Below, piece by piece: positions 1-5,978 of a stretch of DNA of 6,114 bases. Every line of letters begins with the position of its first letter. Positions within the stretch are counted from its first letter, which is position 1. Source of the DNA: Campylobacterota bacterium (GTDB lineage: Bacteria; Campylobacterota; Campylobacteria; Campylobacterales; Sulfurovaceae); the NCBI GenBank assembly GCA_013153345.1, contig JAADEQ010000017.1, positions 1 to 6,114 of the forward strand, read 5' to 3'. The notes below the pieces were generated by a model. It was not told the origin of the DNA. It saw nothing but the letters and a program-made list of their open reading frames with translations, and did not search any database. Made by a program: the position numbers and the translations under genes.

Positions 1-285
1 ATTACTCTTATATCTACTTAGGGTATATCTTAAATTGCTATCTTCACTAAATGGTTTACCCACCAAAAAAAGGGTAAAAGGGACTTGATACTCTCTAATT
101 AATCTATCTAGATATCTACTCCCCTTTAGAGGTCCATCATCACTGGTTAAAAATACACTATATTTATAGTGAGGCTTTGCTTTATGAATAGCTCTCTTGC
201 TCTCATTTTGATTTAGCTTAATAGTAATTAAAATGCAATCAATAATAAAGATAAAGATAGCAAGAAAAACTAAAAACTTCTTCAT
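1..285 (-). CDS. Polysaccharide deacetylase (NodB domain), N-terminal part, cut by window edge
   Basis: An open frame of 95 codons starts at ATG 285-283 and runs off the window without a stop. Residues 4-22 form a hydrophobic segment after MKK, so the protein is exported or anchored in the inner membrane; the Asp before Cys17 argues against a lipobox. Residues 43-79 match NodB motif 1 and its surroundings: VFLTSDDGP at 44-52, then LDRLIREYQVPFTLFLVG at 59-76. D49 and D50 correspond to the catalytic base and the metal-binding aspartate of carbohydrate esterase family 4; the HxxxH metal motif would lie beyond the window. The usual Phe of TFDDGP is Ser48 here. The family removes acetyl groups from N-acetylglucosamine in peptidoglycan or poly-GlcNAc; the substrate here is unknown. 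The Shine-Dalgarno stretch (AAAGAGGA, 297-290) overlaps the stop codon of the upstream SYLF gene, so the two are probably co-transcribed and translationally coupled. Family call firm, substrate not. Confidence 0.85.
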   Translation of the reverse strand, partial: MKKFLVFLAIFIFIIDCILITIKLNQNESKRAIHKAKPHYKYSVFLTSDDGPLKGSRYLDRLIREYQVPFTLFLVGKPFSEDSNLRYTLSRYKSN

Positions 286-295
286 CTAATCCTCT

Positions 296-898
296 TTATG
301 GAAGCTTTTGAAATACCGTTCCTTCAAAAGAGATATCTGCCATTATCCCTACATCATTAAATGGAATCACAATAGTATCTTTTCTAAGGTCTAAAGAGTT
401 AATATCTACCCCCTTTGACCAATTTGTAAAGGTAATATAGGTATCTAGACTAAGTTTCCACTCCTCTTTATTTAAAAATTTTCTTAGAGCATCTTTAGTC
501 ATAAAGACAATAATAAGAGAGTATTTCTTTACCCCTACACTAAGTCCAACAGAGGTGCTATATATTTTATAATAACTCACAATAGAGTTGTTTTGAACTA
601 AGGCCCCAAATCCATACTTTCCTCCAACAATCAATCCAGCCTCATAGATTGTTGGAAATACTAAATACCCTTCAGCTTTTCTAAGAAGCTCCTCTCCCCC
701 TTTAAACTCCTTATAAAACTTTTGAATAGTAATTAAGATATCTTTGGGAGTAATAGTTAAATCTTGAGGCACTGGTGGAGATGTTCTTGGCTGAGTTGCA
801 GGTGGAGTTGCTGCTGAGCAGTTTGAATTATTTGGGTAATAAGAGTGTAAAAGTGAAATTAAAAATATAGATAATATTGCACTTTTTAATTTTTTCAT
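296..898 (-). CDS. Secreted SYLF-domain (Ysc84/DUF500) lipid-binding family protein
   Basis: A 200-residue protein. Residues 1-20 have a Lys-rich start and a hydrophobic core (AILSIFLISLL at 7-17), indicating Sec export; the cleavage site is unclear, probably around residues 27-30 (CSAA). A Pro/Thr-rich linker (31-45) leads into the SYLF domain (about 50-199). Its hallmarks are AEGYLVFPTIYEAG (75-88) followed by GGKYGFGAL (92-100), SVGLSVGVKKYS (116-127) with VFMTKDALRKF (131-141), and the closing VGIMADISFEGT (183-194). SYLF domains in eukaryotes bind phosphoinositides or actin; bacterial members are mostly uncharacterised exported proteins, so a membrane- or envelope-associated role is inference. 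Cys27 lies in NSNC, a poor lipobox. The ATG start is supported by AAGGAG at 910-905 with a 6-nt spacer. The gene is first in an operon with the deacetylase 10 nt downstream and has its own promoter in the divergent region. Confidence 0.85.
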   Translation of the reverse strand: MKKLKSAILSIFLISLLHSYYPNNSNCSAATPPATQPRTSPPVPQDLTITPKDILITIQKFYKEFKGGEELLRKAEGYLVFPTIYEAGLIVGGKYGFGALVQNNSIVSYYKIYSTSVGLSVGVKKYSLIIVFMTKDALRKFLNKEEWKLSLDTYITFTNWSKGVDINSLDLRKDTIVIPFNDVGIMADISFEGTVFQKLP

Positions 899-924
899 TA
901 AAAACTCCTTGGGACTTTATTCTT

Positions 925-933
925 ATTATACTA
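925..933 (-). promoter_or_regulatory. Predicted sigma-70 -10 element for the SYLF/deacetylase operon
   Basis: Read on the minus strand, 930-925 is a perfect TATAAT preceded by TAG (933-931) and a T-rich run, the layout of Campylobacterota housekeeping promoters, which rely on the -10 and periodic T-tracts rather than a -35 box. Transcription would begin near 918, giving a leader of about 20 nt that contains the AAGGAG site. Prediction from sequence only. Confidence 0.6.
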
Positions 934-982
934 AAAAATATTAAAAAGGCATTAAATAATTTCCAAAACTATTTAATTTTTT

Positions 983-991
983 TGCTATAAT
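983..991 (+). promoter_or_regulatory. Predicted extended -10 promoter of the S41 protease gene
   Basis: TGCTATAAT (983-991) is a perfect extended -10 element, TG-N-TATAAT, behind a T-rich stretch at 971-983. The start of transcription is expected near 998, leaving only about 15 nt before the TTG start, enough for the AAGGA ribosome site at 1002-1006. No -35 hexamer of TTGACA type is seen, as is usual in Campylobacterota. The short leader leaves no space for a riboswitch or other leader control. Confidence 0.65.
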
Positions 992-1012
992 TTTATTTAA
1001 AAAGGACTTACT

Positions 1013-2287
1013 TTGAAAAAATGGATATTTTTACTGCTAGCAAGCTTAATTATTAATAGTTGCGAAAAGGTAACTCCACGCAATACAAATCAACCCCTCT
1101 TTGAATGCTCACTAGAAGAGCAAAATAGATTTGTATATGAATATATGCAAGATAGATACTTTTGGTATAAATATCTTCCAAATGTAGATTATAAAAACTA
1201 TAGCTCTGTTTATGCTCTACTTGAAGATTTAAAATATGAGTTAGATAGATGGAGCTTTATTATTGATAAAGAGATTTTGGATGAATATTTTGAAGGTGGA
1301 GAGTATATAGGATATGGAATAAAGCTAGATATAAAAGATAATAAACTATATATCACCCTAGTCTATCCAAATACTCCAGCCTCAAAAGCAGGTCTAAAAA
1401 GGGGAACTCAAATCTTAGAGATTAATAACAAACCAGTTGAGGGGATGAGCTTTGAAGAGATAAATTTAGCGTTTGGAGAGGATAGGGTTGGAGTAAAGAC
1501 TCTTTTAAAAGTTATAATTGATAATGAGATAAAAGAGATTGAGATAACAAAAGATATTATTGTAGCTCCATCAGTAATAGCACAAACTATTTTAGAGATA
1601 GATAATCAAAAAGTTGGATATTTTGTATTTGATAGATTTGTGGCTCCATCCTCTCAAGAGTTAAAAGAGCTATTTAGCTACTTTAAAGCTCAAAATATAG
1701 ACTCATTAATTGTAGACTTAAGATATAATAGCGGGGGGTTAGTTGATGTAGCTAATGATTTAGTTAGCTTAATTAAAGGGGATGGATTAGAAAATGAAGT
1801 TAGCTTTAAACTCCTATATAATGATAAACATAGTGATGAGAACTCCATCTATTATATAACCAAAGATAGCAACTCTTTAAATGTAGATAATATCTACTTT
1901 ATTACCACTTATTATAGCTGCTCTGCTAGTGAGGCTGTAATTAATGCCCTAAAGCCATATGCAAATGTCTATATTATTGGCTCTAGAAGCTGCGGAAAGC
2001 CTGTTGGAATGGTTGGAGGGGAGTTTTGTGGGAAGTATCTCCTCCCAATTGAGTTTGAGATTGTAAACTCCCAAGATGAAGGGAGATATTTTGATGGCCT
2101 AGAGGTAGATTGCGCAGCCCAAGATGATATTACCCGAGATTTTGGTGATGAAGAAGAAGGAATGCTAAAAGAGACCATCTATCTTATAAAAAATCAAAGC
2201 TGCTCAGCAGTAGCAATGCAAAGAGAGCTACCTACCAAAACATATCTAAAACTAAAAGGGTTTAAAGAGATTGTAGGAGGATTTTAA
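1013..2287 (+). CDS. S41 family (CtpA-like) PDZ-containing periplasmic protease, probable lipoprotein
   Basis: A 424-residue protein. Residues 1-17 look like a lipoprotein signal: MKKW, a hydrophobic core, then INSC with Cys17; Asn at -2 is somewhat off consensus. A helical N-terminal region (about 30-85, with DRYFWYKYLP at 47-56) precedes a PDZ domain (about 97-180; YGIKLDI and the typical NTPASKAGLKRGTQILEIN at 120-138). The S41 core spans about 195-395: DLRYNSGG (235-242), nucleophile Ser304 in CSASE, and general base Lys329 in CGKPVG. The 25-residue Ser-Lys spacing equals that of E. coli Prc (430/455), so the enzyme should be active. The family degrades or trims periplasmic proteins, often from their C-terminus; the target is unknown. 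The start is TTG with AAGGA six bases upstream; the nearby ATG at 1020 is out of frame. It is transcribed alone, divergently from the SYLF operon, and its stop abuts that of polX. Cys303 and Cys327 flank the catalytic pair. Confidence 0.9.
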   Translation: MKKWIFLLLASLIINSCEKVTPRNTNQPLFECSLEEQNRFVYEYMQDRYFWYKYLPNVDYKNYSSVYALLEDLKYELDRWSFIIDKEILDEYFEGGEYIGYGIKLDIKDNKLYITLVYPNTPASKAGLKRGTQILEINNKPVEGMSFEEINLAFGEDRVGVKTLLKVIIDNEIKEIEITKDIIVAPSVIAQTILEIDNQKVGYFVFDRFVAPSSQELKELFSYFKAQNIDSLIVDLRYNSGGLVDVANDLVSLIKGDGLENEVSFKLLYNDKHSDENSIYYITKDSNSLNVDNIYFITTYYSCSASEAVINALKPYANVYIIGSRSCGKPVGMVGGEFCGKYLLPIEFEIVNSQDEGRYFDGLEVDCAAQDDITRDFGDEEEGMLKETIYLIKNQSCSAVAMQRELPTKTYLKLKGFKEIVGGF

Positions 2288-4000
2288 CTACCTCTTTATA
2301 GCCTCTAAAAGCTCCTCTAAAGGTAGAGTATTTAATACATCCTTTTTCTCAATCCACCCCCTTCTAGCCTGATTTATCCCATACTTAATAAACTCTAGCT
2401 CTTTTATATTATGAGCATCACTAGATATAGCAAATCTAACCCCCATCTCCTTTGCCTCTTTTGCTAAAATATCATTTAAATCAAGGCGAGTTGGTTGAGA
2501 ATTTATCTCCAAAAATATATTATTATCTTTAGCCACCTTAAATATCTCTTTAAAATCTATATCAATTGAGTCTCTTTTTCTAATAAGCCTATTCATAGGA
2601 TGAGCCAATATATTTACATATCGATTTAAAAGAGCCCTAACTACCCTTTTGGTTTGCTCTTTTTTAGAGAGTCTTAATTTTGTATGAACTGCAGCAACTA
2701 CAATATCAGCTCTTTTTAATATCTCATCACTAGCAGCTAAAGAGCCATCTTCTAAAATATCCACCTCTAAAGATTTTAAAATAGAGATATTAAGCTTGCT
2801 ATTTAGCCTATCAATCTCTTCAAACTCTTTAAGTATCTTTTTGGGATTTAATCCTTTCAAAAGCGCAATCGTTGAGTAGTGGTCACTAATTGCAATATAC
2901 TCATACCCCATCTCTTTAGCTGCTAATGCCATCTCCTCTATACTATTGGCTCCATCACTATAGATAGTATGCATATGCAAATCGCCCCTTAAATCATCTT
3001 GCTCAATTAAAATAGGCAATCTATTAGACTTAGCAGCCTCAATCTCTCCTCTATTTTCTCTTAGCTCCGGCTCAATATAGGCTAAATTAAGAGCCCCATA
3101 AACCTCATCCTCACTCTTTGAAGCTACTATCTTCTCCCCTTTAAATACCCCATACTCATTAATCTTCAACCCCATATCCAATGCAAGCTGCCTAATTGCT
3201 ACAACATGAGATTGAGAGCCAGTAAAGTAGTGAAGAGCAGCCCCAAAATGAAGAGGCTTAATAGCTCTTAAATCAACTTGAAGCTTATTATCTAAAACCA
3301 CCCTCCCCTTTGTCTCTCCAGCAACAATAATCTCTTCTATTGCTTTAAACTCTAAAAAATAGTCAATAACCTCTTTAGGAGAGTTTGTACTAACTACAAT
3401 ATCTAAATCTGCAATACTCTCCTTTGCCCTCCTAAAACTTCCTGCTACCTCAACCCTATCTACTAAAGAAAAGCTCTTTATATACTCCTTTAGCTCTTTA
3501 GCAACCTCCTCTACCTCAATATATAAAAATCTAAACCCCTCTTGCTTTAGTAACTTTAACCCCTTTAAAATCTTCTCCTCTATCTTTGGCCCAAACCCAG
3601 GAAGCTCTCTAATCTTATGACTCAAGGCTGCCTCTTTTAACTCCTCATAGTTAGTAATATTGAGATTTTCATATAGCGCTTTTATCTTCTTTGCCCCAAG
3701 CCCCTCAAGTGATAAGAGCTCAACTAAAGATGGCGGGATTTTTCTCTTTAACTCCTCTAGTTTTTGCAACCTACCTGTTTTTACTATCTCTTCTATTTTG
3801 GCTGCTATCTCCTTTCCAATAGAGGGAAGCTTTGTTAAATCCTCTCTGTTTTTTACCATCTGCTCAATCTCTTCTCCCAAACTCTCAACTACTCTTGCAG
3901 CTTTCTTATAGGCTCTAATCTTAAAAGGATTCTCCCCCTCAATCTCCAAATAGTTAGCAAGCTCCCTTAAAATAGAGGCAATTTGACTATTCTTCACCAC
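2288..4000 (-). CDS. polX: DNA polymerase/3'-5' exonuclease PolX (pol X + PHP domains)
   Basis: At 570 residues this is full-length for bacterial PolX. Order of parts: pol beta-like 8-kDa and helix-hairpin-helix region (about 1-150) with three hairpins, LPSIG (58-62), LEGLG (98-102) and LPGFG (133-137); a nucleotidyltransferase palm with GS at 187-188, Asp198 and Asp200, and third Asp243 in VDLRA; a linker; then a PHP domain (about 338-570). PHP metal ligands look complete: H342 and H344 (DLHMHT), D349, H374 (SDHY), E412 (LEVD), H439 (AVHT), H467 (AHP), D528 and H530 (SDAH). The family fills short gaps in base-excision repair and carries Mn-dependent 3'-5' exonuclease and AP-endonuclease activity from the PHP domain; all three should be present. 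It acts in the cytoplasm. It is the last gene of a minus-strand operon, 6 nt after the MarC gene. The start may be the second of two consecutive GTG codons (see the ribosome site entry). Confidence 0.95.
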   Translation of the reverse strand: MVKNSQIASILRELANYLEIEGENPFKIRAYKKAARVVESLGEEIEQMVKNREDLTKLPSIGKEIAAKIEEIVKTGRLQKLEELKRKIPPSLVELLSLEGLGAKKIKALYENLNITNYEELKEAALSHKIRELPGFGPKIEEKILKGLKLLKQEGFRFLYIEVEEVAKELKEYIKSFSLVDRVEVAGSFRRAKESIADLDIVVSTNSPKEVIDYFLEFKAIEEIIVAGETKGRVVLDNKLQVDLRAIKPLHFGAALHYFTGSQSHVVAIRQLALDMGLKINEYGVFKGEKIVASKSEDEVYGALNLAYIEPELRENRGEIEAAKSNRLPILIEQDDLRGDLHMHTIYSDGANSIEEMALAAKEMGYEYIAISDHYSTIALLKGLNPKKILKEFEEIDRLNSKLNISILKSLEVDILEDGSLAASDEILKRADIVVAAVHTKLRLSKKEQTKRVVRALLNRYVNILAHPMNRLIRKRDSIDIDFKEIFKVAKDNNIFLEINSQPTRLDLNDILAKEAKEMGVRFAISSDAHNIKELEFIKYGINQARRGWIEKKDVLNTLPLEELLEAIKR

Positions 4001-4008
4001 TTCTCCTT
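3995..4008 (-). promoter_or_regulatory. Ribosome binding site and tandem GTG starts of polX
   Basis: AAGGAG at 4008-4003 is followed by AA and then GTG GTG (4000-3998 and 3997-3995). The spacer is 2 nt to the first GTG and 5 nt to the second, so the second is the better start and the protein would be 569 residues. The same AAGGAG shares its first two bases with the TAA stop of the MarC gene (4009-4007), which suggests translational coupling. Confidence 0.7.
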
Positions 4009-4642
4009 AATAGCTTACCCAAAGCCCTTTTATACCAGCAACCAAAAATTGAGCTGCAATTGCACCAACAATTAACCCCATCACTCTATTTAAAATCTTT
4101 ATACCACTAACCCCTAAAACCCTATTAATTACTATTGCATTTTTCAAAATCCAATATACAATAGCAGCAGAGATAATAATAGAGAGAGTAAGTAAAATAT
4201 AGCTCCAATGAGAAGAGACTACCTTAAGATTATTATGCATTAAGACAACAATAGTAGCAATTGCACCTGGCCCAAAAAGGATTGGAATTGCTAAAGGAAC
4301 AATTGAGATATCATCCTTCTCTTGAGCCTCACTCGCCTCCTCTTTTGAGTGTCTAAATTTAGCCCCCTCTCCATATATCATATTTACTGCCATAATCATC
4401 AAAATAACCCCTCCAATTACCTTTAAAGATAAAAGATTTATTCCAAAAAGCTTAAATATTAAATCCCCTCCATACAAAGTAACTAAAGCAGCTATTAACA
4501 AGGTAATAGAGGCTCTAGTTGCAATTGCTTTTATATCCTTTTCACTATCTACAATCCCCAACATTATACTAGCTGCTGCAATAGGATTAAAAATGGTAAT
4601 TAAAACAATAATATCATGAATTAATAAAGAGATATAGCTCAT
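4007..4642 (-). CDS. MarC family (UPF0056) integral inner-membrane protein
   Basis: A 211-residue hydrophobic protein, the usual size of the MarC/YchE/YhgN family. Six membrane segments are visible at about 5-30, 41-62, 68-92, 112-136, 146-170 and 184-208, with a charged loop (93-112, rich in K/E) in the middle. Family signatures are the NP in TIFNPIAAAS (16-25), PLAIPILFGPGAI (116-128) in the fourth segment, and RVMGLIVGAIAAQF (186-199) in the last. These two half-repeats of three helices are typical. The biochemical function of the family is unsettled; the early link to multiple antibiotic resistance in E. coli was not upheld, and a transporter role is only presumed. The start ATG overlaps the TGA of the upstream permease (ATGA, 4642-4639), with AAGGAGAG at 4653-4646 inside the permease coding end, so it is translationally coupled. 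polX follows 6 nt later. Confidence 0.88.
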   Translation of the reverse strand: MSYISLLIHDIIVLITIFNPIAAASIMLGIVDSEKDIKAIATRASITLLIAALVTLYGGDLIFKLFGINLLSLKVIGGVILMIMAVNMIYGEGAKFRHSKEEASEAQEKDDISIVPLAIPILFGPGAIATIVVLMHNNLKVVSSHWSYILLTLSIIISAAIVYWILKNAIVINRVLGVSGIKILNRVMGLIVGAIAAQFLVAGIKGLWVSY

Positions 4643-5964
4643 CTGCTCTCCTTTCTTCTCTCCTCTTCTTCTAAATGCTTATCAATATATCTAGCCAGAC
4701 GCACTCTTTTAAGATGATAATAGACCAAATTAAATATCACCACTGCAACTACCACTATAGCTGAGGTAATAAGAGAGTGTGGTGAGTAGATTAAATTATA
4801 CCCAATTAATACAATTGTAGCAATAAAGCCCAATATAGCTCCTAAAGCTGCAATAAATCTATTTGCCTTTGTCTCTTTATAGAGTTTAAAATTGGCATAA
4901 TTTACTAAAGTAAATACAATTAAAAACCCCATACTTCCAGCAACTGAGATATTATCTAAATTAAAAGAGGTAGCAAATATAATTGCTAAAAGCGCAATAA
5001 TAATAGTCCCCTCATACCCATTTTTAATCTGCTCCTCAAAGGTTTTTGGTAACTCTCCATATTTGGCAATTAAATAAGAGATTCTTCCACTCCCATAAAG
5101 AGTTGCATTTATTGCTGAAGCTGTCGATAAAAGAGCAGCAAAGCTAATAACAATAAACCCAACCTCTCCAAAAAAAGGCTCTGCAGCCTTGGCCAATACA
5201 TAATCTTGTGCCTCTTTAATCTCCTCAAAAGAGAGATTCCCAACAGTTACAATAGCAATCCAGATATATATAACCATTACCAAAATCACTGAGGCATAAT
5301 AGGCTTTAGGAAGAGTCTTTTGAGGCTCTTTTACATCCCTTGCAGTATTAGCAATAAGCTCAAACCCCTCATAAGCTAAAAATATAATCAGCCCTCCAGT
5401 CACAACCGAGGAGAAAGGGGCCCAGTTTTGAGGAGATAGGTGAGATAAATCGACACTAAAACTTCCAGCAGCTGCAAAGATAACCAATATTAATACCTTT
5501 GCAATAACCATAATATCTTCTGCTTTACCAGTAATAAAGGCTCCTAACAAATTAACCACCATAAATACCAAAATTATTGCTGAAGCGAGCAACTTATGAA
5601 GCCACTCAATCTTTTGCCCAGCCAATAAGACAGAACCATAACTACCAAATGCATAGGCATAGAGAGCTAACATTATTACATAACTAACTAAAAGCAAATT
5701 ATTAATAATAGCGCTAAATAGATTATTCCCATAAGCTTGAACAATAAACTCAATACTCCCACCCTCACTTGGATATCTAACTGAAAGCTTAGCATATGAA
5801 TAGGCAGTCAAAAGGGCAATAACTCCTGCAATAAAAAAAGAGATAGGCGCAGCCCCTTTGGCCAAATCAATGGTTAATCCCAAAACCGCAAATATCCCTC
5901 CTCCAATCATACCTCCAACACCAATGCTAAAGGCCTCCAAAAAACCAATCTTTTTCTCTCTCAT
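4639..5964 (-). CDS. APC superfamily amino acid permease
   Basis: A 441-residue protein with about 12 membrane helices, normal for the APC (amino acid-polyamine-organocation) superfamily. The first helix holds the glycine-rich unwound substrate-binding motif GVGGMIGGGIF (15-25). Helix 6 and the following loop carry IIFLAYEGFELIANTARDV (193-211) then KEPQKTLPKA (212-221), a family signature around the second binding segment. Helix 8 contains LLSTASAINATLYGSGRISY (278-297). The C-terminus (429-441) is a charged cytoplasmic tail rich in E, R and K. It should import amino acids, or exchange them, across the inner membrane, probably proton-coupled as in the archaeal relative ApcT; the amino acid cannot be told from sequence. 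The ATG start has AAGGAG at 5977-5972 with a 7-nt spacer. It lies 14 nt after the upstream membrane gene and overlaps the MarC gene by 4 nt. Confidence 0.9.
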   Translation of the reverse strand: MREKKIGFLEAFSIGVGGMIGGGIFAVLGLTIDLAKGAAPISFFIAGVIALLTAYSYAKLSVRYPSEGGSIEFIVQAYGNNLFSAIINNLLLVSYVIMLALYAYAFGSYGSVLLAGQKIEWLHKLLASAIILVFMVVNLLGAFITGKAEDIMVIAKVLILVIFAAAGSFSVDLSHLSPQNWAPFSSVVTGGLIIFLAYEGFELIANTARDVKEPQKTLPKAYYASVILVMVIYIWIAIVTVGNLSFEEIKEAQDYVLAKAAEPFFGEVGFIVISFAALLSTASAINATLYGSGRISYLIAKYGELPKTFEEQIKNGYEGTIIIALLAIIFATSFNLDNISVAGSMGFLIVFTLVNYANFKLYKETKANRFIAALGAILGFIATIVLIGYNLIYSPHSLITSAIVVVAVVIFNLVYYHLKRVRLARYIDKHLEEEERRKESR

Positions 5965-5978
5965 TACACTTCTCCTTT

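Noticed and set aside
1020..1022. ATG as an alternative start for the S41 gene
   Set aside because: It is out of frame with the protease; the TTG at 1013 has the correct frame, a signal sequence and a well-placed ribosome site.
1969..2178. A 69-codon minus-strand open frame inside the S41 gene
   Set aside because: It lies entirely in the antisense of a well-supported catalytic domain, has no ribosome site, and its Ser/Pro-rich product resembles no protein family.
2274..2294. Possible bidirectional terminator hairpin (GAGG...CCTC) at the convergent stops
   Set aside because: The stem is only about four base pairs with a ten-base loop and no T-run follows on either strand, so it is too weak to call.
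3660..3911. An 83-codon plus-strand open frame opposite polX
   Set aside because: Antisense to the conserved helix-hairpin-helix region; its Ser/Phe-rich composition is what AT-rich antisense produces.
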